Below are positions 39,934 to 51,501 of a DNA stretch of 64,000 nucleotides, one piece after another. The translations under genes and the position numbers were made by a program. This DNA comes from Gryllotalpicola protaetiae (GTDB taxonomy: Bacteria > Actinomycetota > Actinomycetes > Actinomycetales > Microbacteriaceae), in the NCBI RefSeq assembly GCF_003627055.1, contig NZ_CP032624.1, positions 2,170,001 through 2,234,000 of the forward strand, written 5' to 3'. Positions within the stretch are counted from its first letter, which is position 1, and every line of letters begins with the position of its first letter. The notes beneath the pieces are model-generated. The model was not told where the DNA came from, did no database searches, and saw only the letters and a program-made list of their open reading frames with translations.

Positions 39934-41066
39934 TACCTCGGAATCGACGCGTCGACCTCGCGGGACCACGCGTCGATGCCGCCCGCGAGCGAGGTCGCGT
40001 TCTCGAAGTCGATCGAGCGCAGCAGGTCGCGGGCCTGCGCCGAGCGGACGCCGGAGTGGCAGTAGATCACCGTCGGCGCCGCAGGGTCGAGCTCCTGCCA
40101 TCGCGCCGGAAGGTCTCGCAGCGGGATCAGCACGGCACCGTCGATCGAAGCGAGCTCTGCCTCCCACGGCTGCCGGACGTCGACGAGCTGGAACGCCTCG
40201 CCGCCCTCGCGCAGCGCGGCGAGCGCCGCCGGGGTGATCTCATCGGGGACGTCGTCGGGTGAGGCCATGTCAGCTGAGTCCGTTTCTTCCTGAGCGGGCG
40301 CCAGCCCGCAGAACCGTTCGTAGTCGATGAGCTCGCCCACGGGCATCCGCTCGGGGTCGCGGTCATACGAAAGCTCGCGGAATCCGCCGCCGCGCGCATC
40401 GTACGCGACCACGCGGCCGAGCAGCGGCGACCCGATCCCGGTGATCAGCTTGACGGCCTCTGACACGAGCAGCCCGCCGACCACGGCGCACACAGAGGGC
40501 AGCACTCCGGCCTCGGCGCACGACGGCACGGTGCCCGGCTCGGGCGGCACGGGGAACAGGTCGCGGTAGGTCGGGCCCTGCGCGTCCCACGAGATGCCGA
40601 CCTGGCCGCCGAACTGGTGCACGGCGCCCCACACCGACGGGATGCCGGCGAGCGTCGCCGCGTCGTCGACGAGATACCTCGTCGGGAAGTTGTCGCTGCC
40701 GTCGACCACGAGGTCGTAGGCGCCGAACAGCTCGAGCGCGTTCGCCGACGACAGCCGGTCGAGGTGCGCCCGCACGGTCACCTCGGGGTTCAGCTCGCGC
40801 AGCCGGGCGGCGGCGCGCGCCGCCTTCGGGGCGCCGACGTCGTACGGCGCATAGAGCGTCTGGCGGTGCAGGTTCGTCGTGTCGACCACGTCGTCGTCGA
40901 CGATGCCGATCGTGCCGACGCCCATCGCGGCGAGCTGCGGCAGCACCGCGCTGCCGAGACCGCCTGCGCCGATCACGAGCACCCGCGCCGAGCCGAGCGC
41001 GGCCTGCCCGCCCGCGCCGAAGCCGGGCAGCATCAGCTGGCGGGAGTATCGGGCGAGGTCGGCCAT
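39930..41066 (-). CDS. MoeB/ThiF-type adenylyltransferase with rhodanese domain (MoeZ-like)
   Basis: A 378-residue two-domain protein. Residues 1-250 are the E1-like adenylating fold: RYSRQLMLPGFGAGGQAAL, VIGAGGLGSAVLPQLAAMGVGTIGI and DGSDNFPTRYLVDD. Residues about 270-378 are a rhodanese domain with active-site VIYCHSGVRSA. It should adenylate the MoaD C-terminus and supply sulfur. The zinc-binding CxxC pairs of E. coli MoeB are not evident, as in other MoeZ-like proteins. It could also serve thiamine or cysteine sulfur carriers. Confidence 0.87.
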   Translation of the reverse strand: MADLARYSRQLMLPGFGAGGQAALGSARVLVIGAGGLGSAVLPQLAAMGVGTIGIVDDDVVDTTNLHRQTLYAPYDVGAPKAARAAARLRELNPEVTVRAHLDRLSSANALELFGAYDLVVDGSDNFPTRYLVDDAATLAGIPSVWGAVHQFGGQVGISWDAQGPTYRDLFPVPPEPGTVPSCAEAGVLPSVCAVVGGLLVSEAVKLITGIGSPLLGRVVAYDARGGGFRELSYDRDPERMPVGELIDYERFCGLAPAQEETDSADMASPDDVPDEITPAALAALREGGEAFQLVDVRQPWEAELASIDGAVLIPLRDLPARWQELDPAAPTVIYCHSGVRSAQARDLLRSIDFENATSLAGGIDAWSREVDASIPRY

Positions 41067-41099
41067 TCCTCGATTCTCACACCGCGTGCGCCATCCCGG

Positions 41100-42110
41100 T
41101 CAGCTCCACAGCGCGACGTGGAACTTGTTGCCGCGGCGCGACAGTCCGCGCGAACCCGTCTGGGACACGATCGCGGTCGTCGCCGCGGCCGTCGTCACGA
41201 AACGTTGCAGCGAGCGCGATTCCGCGGTCGCCCGGCCGCCGTCGAGCGTCGTCGCCCACCACATGCCGGCGATCGGGGTGTCGGCGACCGTGAGGCGCAC
41301 GAGGTCGGCGTCGCCGGCATCCGGCCCCGCGGCTGCGCCCGCACCTGCCGGAGGCTCCGCGACCCGCCGCCCGGCCACGTGACGCAGCGCGAGCATGACG
41401 CCCTCGCCGCCGGCGACGGCCGCCAGGGCATCCGTCTCACTCGTCAGCTCGACCACCTCGGGCAGCGCGGGCAGCCGGCCGAACCAGCGGCCCTCCTCCG
41501 TCGACGGCTCGAAACTGCCGGGCCCGGCGAACCACGGCACGGCGAGCAGGCGTGCGAGCGGCACGGGTCCGCGAGAAGCGGCGAGCGGATGCCTGCGCGA
41601 GACCACCATCACGCGCTGGTACTTGAAGAACGGCACCACCTCGAGCCCGGCGCTCGCCGCAAGTGCGGGCCGCGCGCCGAGCGCGATGTCGTAGGCGCGC
41701 TCGCGCAGCAGCGTCGCGATGTCGTCGGCGACCTCGACGATCACGTCGACGGAGTCGGACTTCATCCACTTGCCGAACAGGTCGAACACCCTTCCGGCCG
41801 CATGCTCGGCGAACGCCGCCGTCGCGAGCACGCGCAGCTCGGACCCGGACGTTCCCGCGTGCGCGACATCGCGCCGCGTCGCCTCGGCGAGCCCCACCAT
41901 CTCGCCCGCGCGCTCGGCGAGCGCCCGCCCACCGGGGGTCAGCGTGATGCCCGTCGACGAGCGCCGGAACAGCGGGTCGCGCAGCTCGGCGCGCAGGGCG
42001 GCGACGGCCGACGACACCGCCGGCTCACTGATCCCGAGAGCGGCTGCGGCGGCTCGAAGCGACCCGAGGCGGGCCACGAGAGCGAACGTCCGCAGCTGGC
42101 TCAGCGTCAT
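41100..42110 (-). CDS. LysR-family transcriptional regulator of the cox operon
   Basis: The ATG at 42110 gives 336 residues; a GTG lies two codons earlier. The winged helix-turn-helix spans residues 1-60 (TLSQLRTFALVARLGSLRAA, ALGISEPAVSSAVAALRAEL, LFRRSSTGITLTPGGRAL). The effector domain follows. It diverges from coxM. An ATAA-N8-TTAT inverted repeat (42123-42138) of LysR type lies just upstream of a perfect TTGACA on the cox side, so it most likely activates cox in response to CO or a related signal. Confidence 0.87.
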   Translation of the reverse strand: MTLSQLRTFALVARLGSLRAAAAALGISEPAVSSAVAALRAELRDPLFRRSSTGITLTPGGRALAERAGEMVGLAEATRRDVAHAGTSGSELRVLATAAFAEHAAGRVFDLFGKWMKSDSVDVIVEVADDIATLLRERAYDIALGARPALAASAGLEVVPFFKYQRVMVVSRRHPLAASRGPVPLARLLAVPWFAGPGSFEPSTEEGRWFGRLPALPEVVELTSETDALAAVAGGEGVMLALRHVAGRRVAEPPAGAGAAAGPDAGDADLVRLTVADTPIAGMWWATTLDGGRATAESRSLQRFVTTAAATTAIVSQTGSRGLSRRGNKFHVALWS

Positions 42111-42122
42111 TGCCACAGCCTG

Positions 42123-42174
42123 ATAACCCTTCGCTTATGTCGATGTTGACACTCCCATTCGCCGGGGGCAACGT
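42123..42174 (+). promoter_or_regulatory. LysR box and cox promoter
   Basis: ATAA (42123-42126) and TTAT (42135-42138) form a T-N11-A type LysR site. TTGACA (42146-42151) is a consensus -35; CAACGT 17 bases further is a weak -10. A strong -35 with a poor -10 fits activator-dependent transcription of coxMSL. Confidence 0.5.
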
Positions 42175-42233
42175 ATGCCGCAGCGAACCAGGCGGTTGGT
42201 CCGCTCGCAGCGCAGCGACGAAAGGGGACCGCC

Positions 42234-43109
42234 ATGCAGATTCCGGCGCCGTTCGACTATGCGAGGGCGGCGAGCGTCGATGAGGCGGTCGCGTTGCTCG
42301 CACGGTACGGCGAGGATGCCCGGCTGATCGCCGGCGGCCACAGCCTGCTTCCGATGATGAAGCTGCGGTTGGCCCGACCGGAGTGGCTGATCGACATCAA
42401 CGCACTCGACGAGCTCGACTTCATCCGCCGCGACGGCAACCGGCTGCGGATCGGCGCGCTCACCCGCCACCGCACGCTGCTCGATTCCGACGAGGTGCGC
42501 GCGCTGTTCCCGATCATCACGGACGCCGAACGCGTCGTCGCCGACCCGGTCGTGCGCAACCGCGGGACCATCGGCGGGTCGCTGTGTCAAGCGGACCCCG
42601 CCGAGGACCTCTCGACCGTCTGCACGGTGCTCGGCGCAGAGGCCGTGATCCACGGCGCGAACGGCGACCGGGTGATCGGCATGGAGGACTTCCACCGCGG
42701 CCCGTACGAGACCGCGGTCGAGTTCGACGAGATGCTGACCGAGGTGCGGCTCCCGATCCGCGAGCGGAGCTCCAGCGCCTACGAGAAGGTCGAGCGTCGC
42801 GTCGGCGACTGGGCCGTGGCGGCGGCCGGCGCCGGCGTGACGCTCGCCGAGGACGGCACGATCGCCGACATCGCGATCGGGCTGACCGCGGTGGGGGTAG
42901 AGACGAGGGTGGCCGACGCGGAGGCGGTGCTGCGCGGCAGGCATCCGTCTGATGAGTTGATCGCCCAAGCCGGGCAGGCGGCCGCGCGCGCAGCCGAGCC
43001 GCTCGCCGACCAGCGCGGCTCGGAGGAATACAAGCGCCACCTCGCCGACGCGCTCACCCAGCGAGTTGTGAGGCGCTCCATCGCGAGAATTCAGACAACA
43101 GGAGCATGA
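42234..43109 (+). CDS. coxM: Aerobic CO dehydrogenase medium (FAD) subunit CoxM
   Basis: A 291-residue FAD subunit from an ATG after GAAAGGGGA. The two FAD pyrophosphate motifs are AGGHSLLPMM (residues about 33-42) and TIGGSLCQADPAED (about 112-125). It passes electrons from the Fe-S subunit to the quinone pool. The order M-S-L, with ATGA overlaps between all three genes, is the standard cox arrangement. Confidence 0.92.
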   Translation: MQIPAPFDYARAASVDEAVALLARYGEDARLIAGGHSLLPMMKLRLARPEWLIDINALDELDFIRRDGNRLRIGALTRHRTLLDSDEVRALFPIITDAERVVADPVVRNRGTIGGSLCQADPAEDLSTVCTVLGAEAVIHGANGDRVIGMEDFHRGPYETAVEFDEMLTEVRLPIRERSSSAYEKVERRVGDWAVAAAGAGVTLAEDGTIADIAIGLTAVGVETRVADAEAVLRGRHPSDELIAQAGQAAARAAEPLADQRGSEEYKRHLADALTQRVVRRSIARIQTTGA

Positions 43110-43629
43110 CGATGCATGTGACGATGACGGTCAACGGCAGCGAGGTCGAGCGCGACATCGAGCCGCGGGTGCTGCTCGTGCACTTCCTGCGCGAGGACCT
43201 GGGGCTCACGGGCACCCACTGGGGCTGCGACACGTCCAACTGCGGCACCTGCGTCGTGCAGCTCGACGGCGAGCCGGTGAAGTCGTGCACGGTGCTCGCC
43301 GCGATGGCCGACGGACACACCGTGAAGACGGTGGAGGGCCTCGAGCAGGGCGGGCAGCTCGACCCGATCCAACAGGGCTTTATGGAGGAGCACGGGCTGC
43401 AGTGCGGTTTCTGCACCCCCGGCATGATGCTCACGGCCCGGGCCCTGCTCGACCGCAGCCCGAACCCCAGCGAGGGCGAGATCCGCGAGGCGATCTCGGG
43501 CCAGATCTGCCGCTGCACGGGCTACGCGACGATCGTGCGGGCCGTGCAGTGGGCGGCGGAGCATGAGGGCGCGGATGCCGCGGGCGGCGGCCCTACCAAC
43601 GGACAGCTCGAGACCGAGGGGGCGCACGC

Positions 43630-43633
<4 letters not shown>
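43106..43633 (+). CDS. coxS: Aerobic CO dehydrogenase small (2Fe-2S) subunit CoxS
   Basis: A 175-residue protein with two [2Fe-2S] clusters. The N-terminal ferredoxin-type set is GCDTSNCGTC plus a further Cys in VKSC. The C-terminal set is LQCGFCTPGM and QICRCTGY. These are the classic motifs of the xanthine oxidase family. It bridges the Mo-Cu site in CoxL and FAD in CoxM. The last 20 or so residues (ADAAGGGPTNGQLETEGAHA) are a disordered extension. Confidence 0.93.
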
Positions 43634-46079
<2,446 letters not shown>

Positions 46080-46080
<1 letters not shown>

Positions 46081-47006
46081 TGACGGCGCTCCAGGCGGTG
46101 ACCACCCGGCAGCGCGAGCTCGAAGAGCAGCGCCAGGCCTTCGTGCGCGCCACCGTCGTGCGCACCCAGCACCCGACGAGCGCCCGCGCAGGCGACGTGG
46201 CGGTCGTCGACGCGCTCGGGGCGATGACGGGCTTCGTCGGGGGGACGTGCGTCGAGGCATCCGTTCGCGAGTTCAGCCTGCACGCGCTCGAGACCGGCGA
46301 GCCGGTGCTGCTGCAGGTGCGGCCGGGCGACGTCGGGCGCACCGAGCTCGAAGGCGCCGTCGAGGTGCACAACCCGTGCCTGTCCGGCGGCTCGATCGAC
46401 GTGTTCCTCGAGCCGATCGTGCCCGCCGCGCACGTGGTCGTCGTCGGCGGCTCGCCCGTCGCGCAGGCGCTGGCCCGGCTCGGCGCAGACGTCGGCTTCG
46501 AGATGGAACTCGCCGACGGCGAGTCGTGGGAGCCGAGCGAGACGGATGCCGCACTGATCGTCGCTTCGCACGGGAGGGGAGAGGAGCCGGCGCTCGAGCG
46601 GGCGCTCAGCGCCGGCATCCCCTATATCGGCCTGGTCGCGAGCGGCAAGCGCGGTGCGGCCGTCGTCGGCTCGCTGAACGTGCCCGACGAGCTGCGGCAG
46701 CGGGTGCACACGCCCGCCGGTCTGCGGCTCGGCGGCTCGGCGCCCGGCGAGATCGCGCTCGGGGTGCTCGCCCAGCTCGTGCAGGTGCGGTCGACGACGG
46801 AGGAATCCGACGTCGCCGCCGGTCGGCTGGGCGACGCGCCGGATGCGAGCCACGTCACCACAGCCCACGACCCCGTCTGCCACATGACGGTCGTCGCCGC
46901 AGGCTCCACGCCGCACGCCGAGATCGACGGCGTGACCGTGTGGTTCTGCTCAGACGGCTGCAAGTCCGCCTTCCTCAGCGATCCGAGTGCCTATGCCGTC
47001 GCGTGA
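46080..47006 (+). CDS. XdhC/CoxI-family maturation protein with C-terminal YHS domain
   Basis: A 308-residue protein overlapping the coxL stop (TGATG). The XdhC N-terminal half is visible in RAGDVAVVDALGAMTGFVGGTCVEASV and NPCLSGGSIDVFLEP, and a Rossmann half follows (HVVVVGGSPVAQALARLGADVG). XdhC-type proteins help insert or sulfurate the Mo cofactor. The last 45 residues form a YHS/TRASH-type metal domain (DPVCHMTVVAAGS...VWFCSDGCKSAF) with DPVCxM and a CxxxC pair, often copper-binding. This fusion suggests a link to copper delivery to CoxL. A second XdhC homologue ends the operon. Confidence 0.83.
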
Positions 47007-47616
47007 GCCACGCTTCGCGGCGCTCGTGCTGGCAGCCGGCGGCTCGTCCCGCCTGGGCCGCCCGAAGCAGTTGCTGCCGTACGGCGACGGTGTTCTGCTC
47101 GACGCCGTGCTCGATCTCGCGCGGGGGCTGCCGTTCCGGCAGCGCATCCTCGCCCTCGGCGGCTACGCGGATGAGGTGCGCGCGGTCGTCGACACCGACG
47201 GCTTCCAGGTCGTGATGAACGACGACTACACGAGCGGCTGTTCGTCGTCGATCGCGGCGGCGGTCGCCGCGGTGCGCGACGACATCGACGGGGTCGTGAT
47301 GCTGCTCGGCGATCAGCCGGGGGTGCGCGCCGAGACGATCGCCGCCGTGCTCGCGGGGCGCGGCAGCGCGCCGATCGCAGTGACGCGCTACGACGACGGC
47401 ATCGGGCATCCGTTCGTCCTGTCACGCGCGACGTTCGCGGCGCTCGGCGCGCTGCGGGGCGACCGCGGCGTGTGGAAGCTCGTCGACCGGCTCGGCGCGG
47501 CGGTGGCGCGGGTGCGGGTCCCTGGGCCGGTGCCGCGCGACGTCGACACGGAAGAGGACTACCGCGCGCTGCTCGCGGTGGGAGGGCCGGCCGCGGAGCC
47601 GGCGGCGTGCCTGTGA
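46993..47616 (+). CDS. MocA-like molybdenum cofactor nucleotidyltransferase
   Basis: A 207-residue protein from the ATG at 46993, overlapping the previous gene by 14 bases. ALVLAAGGSSRLGRPKQLLPYG is the NTP-transferase signature, VVMLLGDQPGVRAETI the metal site, and GIGHPFVLSRATFAAL the substrate loop of MocA/MobA-like enzymes. CO dehydrogenase uses the cytosine dinucleotide form of the cofactor, so a CTP-using (MocA) activity is expected. Nucleotide choice cannot be read with certainty. Confidence 0.85.
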   Translation: MPSREPRFAALVLAAGGSSRLGRPKQLLPYGDGVLLDAVLDLARGLPFRQRILALGGYADEVRAVVDTDGFQVVMNDDYTSGCSSSIAAAVAAVRDDIDGVVMLLGDQPGVRAETIAAVLAGRGSAPIAVTRYDDGIGHPFVLSRATFAALGALRGDRGVWKLVDRLGAAVARVRVPGPVPRDVDTEEDYRALLAVGGPAAEPAACL

Positions 47617-48518
47617 GCGCGCCCGATGCCGCCCTCGAGGCGCTCGTCCCCGACCGCGCCGCGCTCGCCGCAGGGCTCGACGCGGGGGGCTACCTGGCCG
47701 ACGACGGCCTGCTCACCGCCCTCTTCCTCGCGGTGCGCATGCGGCAGCCGCTGCTCCTCGAAGGCGAGGCGGGAGTCGGCAAGACCGAGGCGGCGAAGTC
47801 GCTCGCCGCGCTGCTCGACACGCCCCTCTTCCGGCTGCAGTGCTATGAGGGCATCGACGCGGGCGAGGCCCTCTACGAGTGGAACTACCAGCGCCAGCTG
47901 CTCGCGATCCGCGTCGCGGAGGCACGCGACGAGCCGCTCGCCGACGACGACCTGTTCACCTCCGACTACCTCCTGCGCCGCCCGCTGCTTCAGGCGATCG
48001 AGCACACGGGCCCGCGCCCCGCGGTGCTGCTGCTCGACGAGATCGACCGGGCCGACGCCGAATTCGAGGCGTTCACCTTCGAGGCGCTGGCCGAGGGGTC
48101 GGTCACGGTCCCCGAGCTCGGCACGATCCGCGGCGCGCAGCGTCCGATCGTGGTCCTGACCTCGAACCGCACGCGCGAGCTGCACGACGCGCTCACCCGT
48201 CGCTGCCTGTACCACTGGATCGATTTCCCCGACCCGCAGCGCGTGCTCGACATCGTGCGCCGCCGGGTGCCGTCGGCCTCAGAGCCGTTGGTCGTGCAGA
48301 CGGCGACCGCGATCGCGCGGCTGCGCTCGCTCGACCTCGTGAAGCCGCCGGGCGTCGCCGAGCTCATCGACTGGGTCTCCGCGTTCACGGTCCTCGGCGT
48401 GGGTCGGCTCGATGACGAATCCGTCGCCCTCACCTGGGGCGCGGTGATCAAGAATCGCGACGACCTCGAGCTCGTCGCCGCGCGCGGTGCCGACTACCTG
48501 GTGACGACGGATGCCTGA
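47613..48518 (+). CDS. coxD: MoxR-type AAA+ ATPase CoxD
   Basis: A 301-residue AAA+ protein from a GTG overlapping the preceding stop (GTGA). Walker A is GEAGVGKTEAA (about residues 47-57), Walker B is VLLLDEIDRADAEFEAF, and LTSNRTRELHDALTRRCLYHW holds sensor 1 and the arginine finger. CoxD is known to help build the Cu-S-Mo centre of CoxL. It is paired with CoxE, as MoxR proteins generally are with VWA partners. Confidence 0.9.
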   Translation: MSAPDAALEALVPDRAALAAGLDAGGYLADDGLLTALFLAVRMRQPLLLEGEAGVGKTEAAKSLAALLDTPLFRLQCYEGIDAGEALYEWNYQRQLLAIRVAEARDEPLADDDLFTSDYLLRRPLLQAIEHTGPRPAVLLLDEIDRADAEFEAFTFEALAEGSVTVPELGTIRGAQRPIVVLTSNRTRELHDALTRRCLYHWIDFPDPQRVLDIVRRRVPSASEPLVVQTATAIARLRSLDLVKPPGVAELIDWVSAFTVLGVGRLDDESVALTWGAVIKNRDDLELVAARGADYLVTTDA

Positions 48519-49755
48519 GCCGCCCGCCGCCCCCACCGACACGCGCACCTTCGCCGTCGACACCGCAGCGTTCTCCGTGGCGTTCGCCGCAGCGCTCCGC
48601 CGCGCGGGTGTGCCGGTCACGCCGGACCGTTCGGCGTGGCTCGTCGAGGCGCTGCGGCTCATCCCCCCGCGCACGCGCAGCGAGCTGTACTGGTCGAGCC
48701 GGGCGGTGCTCGTCACCGCGCACGAGCAGCTCCGGCGCTTCGACGCGGTGTTCGACGCCGTCTTCGGCGGCGCCGCCGACCTCAGCGACTCGCGCGGCGA
48801 CCCGAACGCCCCGAGCTCCGACGTGATCCGTCGTCGCACGGCGGTCGACTGGCGTCCGCTCGCCCCCAGCTCGACGCAGACGAGCGACGGGCCGACTCCG
48901 CCCGCGTCGCCAGGTGACGGCGACGGCGATGGCGACAACGCCGCCCGCACCGATGCGCTGCTTCTCGCGACGAGCCCGGAGGAGCGCCTGCACGAGACGT
49001 CGTTCGCCGCTCTCGACGAAGACGAGCTCGCCCGTATGCGGCGCCTCGCCGAAGCGCTCGTGCTCGCGACGCCGCTGCGCCCCGGCCGCCGCGAGCGTCG
49101 CTCGCCTCGCGAGCGCGACCGCCTCGACCTGCGCCGCACCCTGCGCGCTGCGCACCGCACCGGTGGCGACCCCGTGCGCCTGCTGCGCACGAGCCCGCGT
49201 CCGACGCCCCGGCGGCTCGTCATCCTCTGCGATGTGTCCGCGTCGATGGAGCCGTACACGCGCGCGTTCCTCTCTTTCATGCAGGCCGCCGTCGTCACGA
49301 GCCGCGCCGAGGCCTTCGTCTTCGCGACGCGGCTCACCCGCCTCACGCGCCAGCTCGCCGTTCGCGACCCCGACCTCGCCCTCGATCGCGCCACGGGCGG
49401 CGCGCAGGACTGGGCGGGCGGCACGCGTCTCGCCGACGGCATCCGCTCGTTCATCGACGAGCACGGCAGGCGCGGCGCGGCGCGCGGCGCCGTGGTGGTC
49501 GTGATCTCGGACGGGTGGGCGCAGGACGACCCCGCAGACATCGGGCGGCAGATGGCCCGCCTCGCGCGCCTCGCCCACCGCATCGTGTGGGTGAACCCAC
49601 GCAAGGCGGCGCCCGGCTATCAGCCGCTCACGGGCGGCATGGCAGCTGCGCTGCCGTACTGCGACGCGTTCGTGAGCGGGCACAGCTTCGCCGCGCTGCA
49701 GGAGCTCGTCCGCGTCATCGCGGACGACGAAACGGATCAGAAGAGAAGGACGTGA
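48511..49755 (+). CDS. coxE: VWA-domain protein CoxE
   Basis: A 414-residue protein overlapping coxD by 8 bases. The C-terminal half is a von Willebrand A domain with MIDAS motif LCDVSASMEPYTRAF (DxSxS) and WAGGTRLADGIRSF plus VVVVISDGWAQDDP as the other metal residues. The N-terminal half is helical and charged. It works with the MoxR ATPase in activating CO dehydrogenase. Confidence 0.9.
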   Translation: MPEPPAAPTDTRTFAVDTAAFSVAFAAALRRAGVPVTPDRSAWLVEALRLIPPRTRSELYWSSRAVLVTAHEQLRRFDAVFDAVFGGAADLSDSRGDPNAPSSDVIRRRTAVDWRPLAPSSTQTSDGPTPPASPGDGDGDGDNAARTDALLLATSPEERLHETSFAALDEDELARMRRLAEALVLATPLRPGRRERRSPRERDRLDLRRTLRAAHRTGGDPVRLLRTSPRPTPRRLVILCDVSASMEPYTRAFLSFMQAAVVTSRAEAFVFATRLTRLTRQLAVRDPDLALDRATGGAQDWAGGTRLADGIRSFIDEHGRRGAARGAVVVVISDGWAQDDPADIGRQMARLARLAHRIVWVNPRKAAPGYQPLTGGMAAALPYCDAFVSGHSFAALQELVRVIADDETDQKRRT

Positions 49756-49758
49756 GTG

Positions 49759-50304
49759 ATGGATCTGGACAGCAGCTTCAAGGTCGAGGCGCCGATCGAC
49801 GAGGTGTGGGCGACGGTGATGGACGTCGAACGGGTGGCCACCGCGGTACCCGGTGCCGAGTTGACCGAGAAGCTCTCCGACACCTCGTACAAGGGGCTCG
49901 TGAAGGTCAAGGTCGGGCCGCTCAGCATGCAGTACCGCGGGCAGATCGAGCTCGTCTCGCGCGACGACGCCGCGCATGTCGCGACCTTCAAGGGCAAGGG
50001 GCAGGAGAAGGCAGGGCAGGGAACGGCCGAGGGCACGGCGACGGTGACGCTCACCGAGGACGAGGGAGTGACCACCGGCGTTGTGCACGGCGATCTCGCG
50101 CTCTCGGGCAAGGCGGCCGCGATGGGCAAAGGTGTGATCAACACGGTGTCGCAGCAGATCATGAAGGTGTTCGCCGGCAACCTGCAGAGCATGCTCTCTG
50201 GGGGCGACGCGTCGACGGGGGAGACTGCGGGCGGCGCGATCAACGGCGCGTCGCTGATGGTCGGTGCGATCGGCTCGATGTTCCATCGGGAGAAGAAGGA
50301 GTAG
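49759..50304 (+). CDS. coxG: CoxG, SRPBCC-family protein
   Basis: A 181-residue protein; the ATG at 49759 has AAGGA upstream (a GTG lies one codon earlier). The N-terminal 145 residues are a START/SRPBCC fold: FKVEAPIDEVWATVMDVERVATAVPGAEL, KVKVGPLSMQYRG, and a long final helix KGVINTVSQQIMKVFAGNLQSML (in parts). A C-terminal tail with a small hydrophobic patch ends in FHREKKE. CoxG proteins recruit CO dehydrogenase to the membrane and carry quinone, so it links CO oxidation to respiration. Confidence 0.88.
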   Translation: MDLDSSFKVEAPIDEVWATVMDVERVATAVPGAELTEKLSDTSYKGLVKVKVGPLSMQYRGQIELVSRDDAAHVATFKGKGQEKAGQGTAEGTATVTLTEDEGVTTGVVHGDLALSGKAAAMGKGVINTVSQQIMKVFAGNLQSMLSGGDASTGETAGGAINGASLMVGAIGSMFHREKKE

Positions 50305-50312
50305 GAACAGCC

Positions 50313-51473
50313 ATGCGCGATGTGATCGACCCGCTGCTGCGGGCCTGGCGCTCGGGGGAGACCGCCGGGCTGGTCACGGTCGTGCGCACCTTCAACTCGG
50401 CGCCCCGCGACCCGGGCGCCGCCATGCTCGTCACCGCCGACGGTGCGGCGGCAGGCTCGGTGTCCGGCGGGTGCGTCGAGGGCGCCGTGTACGAATTGGC
50501 GACGGATGCCATCACCGGTGCCGCCCCTCTGCTCGAGCGCTACGGGGTGAGCGACGACGATGCGTTCGCCGTGGGGCTCAGTTGCGGCGGCATCATCGAC
50601 GTGTTCGTGGAGCCGGTCTCCCGGGCCCGGTTCCCTGAGCTGGAATCCGTCGCCGCCGATCTCGAGGCGGACCGCCCCGTCGCGGTCGCGACGATCATCG
50701 AGCACCCCGACGCCTCGCGGGTGGGGCTGCGCCTCATCGTGCGGCCCGACTCGATCGAGGGCACGCTCGGCTCGCCCGTCGCCGACATGCGCGTCGGCGA
50801 CGACGTGCGGGGGATGCTGGCACAGGGCCGCACCGAGACGCTGGGTTTCGGGCCTGAGGGCGAGCGCATGGGCTCCGGCATGAGGGTGTTCGTGAACAGC
50901 TTCGCGCCCGCACCGCGCATGCTCGTCTTCGGGGCCATCGATTTCGCGTCCGCGCTCGCTCGGCTCGGCACCTACCTCGGCTATCGCGTCACGGTGTGCG
51001 ACGCGCGCCCGGTGTTCGCGACACCCGCTCGCTTCCCCGAGGTCGACCAGGTCGTCGTCGACTGGCCGGCGCGTTACCTCGAGGGAGAGATCGAGGCCGG
51101 TCGCATCGACGGCCGCACCGTGATCTGCGTGATGACCCACGACCCGAAGTTCGACGTGCCGCTGCTCATGACGGCGCTGCGCGGCCCCGAGGTCGCGTAC
51201 GTCGGGGCGATGGGCTCGCGGCGCACCCATGACGATCGCGAGCGCCGGCTGCTCGAGGCAGGGCTCACGGAAGCCGAGCTCGCCAGGGTGCGCAGCCCCA
51301 TCGGCCTCGACCTGGGTGCCCGTACCCCGGAGGAGACGGCGATCTCGATCGCCGCGCAGATCATCGCGGCGCGCTGGGGCGGCTCGGGCGGCGAGCTCGC
51401 TGAGGCGTCGGGCCCGATCCACCGCCAATCCCCCGCCTCGGTCGTCACGAAGTCGCCGACAGAGGTCGGATAA
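50313..51473 (+). CDS. XdhC/CoxI-family protein (full-length)
   Basis: A 386-residue protein with both XdhC halves: the N-terminal SGETAGLVTVVRTFNSAPRDPGAAMLV and GSVSGGCVEGAVYELA, and the C-terminal Rossmann VFGAIDFASALARLGTYLGYRVTVCDARPVF and VAYVGAMGSRRTHDDRE. It likely handles Mo cofactor sulfuration or storage for CoxL. It differs from the shorter YHS-fused homologue after coxL, so the operon carries two XdhC proteins. The last codons (SVVTKSPTEVG) are part of a GGTCGTCAC-type palindrome. Confidence 0.87.
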   Translation: MRDVIDPLLRAWRSGETAGLVTVVRTFNSAPRDPGAAMLVTADGAAAGSVSGGCVEGAVYELATDAITGAAPLLERYGVSDDDAFAVGLSCGGIIDVFVEPVSRARFPELESVAADLEADRPVAVATIIEHPDASRVGLRLIVRPDSIEGTLGSPVADMRVGDDVRGMLAQGRTETLGFGPEGERMGSGMRVFVNSFAPAPRMLVFGAIDFASALARLGTYLGYRVTVCDARPVFATPARFPEVDQVVVDWPARYLEGEIEAGRIDGRTVICVMTHDPKFDVPLLMTALRGPEVAYVGAMGSRRTHDDRERRLLEAGLTEAELARVRSPIGLDLGARTPEETAISIAAQIIAARWGGSGGELAEASGPIHRQSPASVVTKSPTEVG

Positions 51474-51492
51474 GCCCACTTTTCGACGACCG
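51439..51492. terminator. GGTCGTCAC-type hairpin at the end of the cox operon
   Basis: CGGTCGTC (51439-51446) pairs with GACGACCG (51485-51492), with 4-5 further pairs inside. It resembles elements at 36348 and 36420. The XdhC stop lies within it, and ligD converges from the other side, so it could stop transcription both ways. Confidence 0.5.
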
Positions 51493-51501
51493 CGTACGCG
51501 G

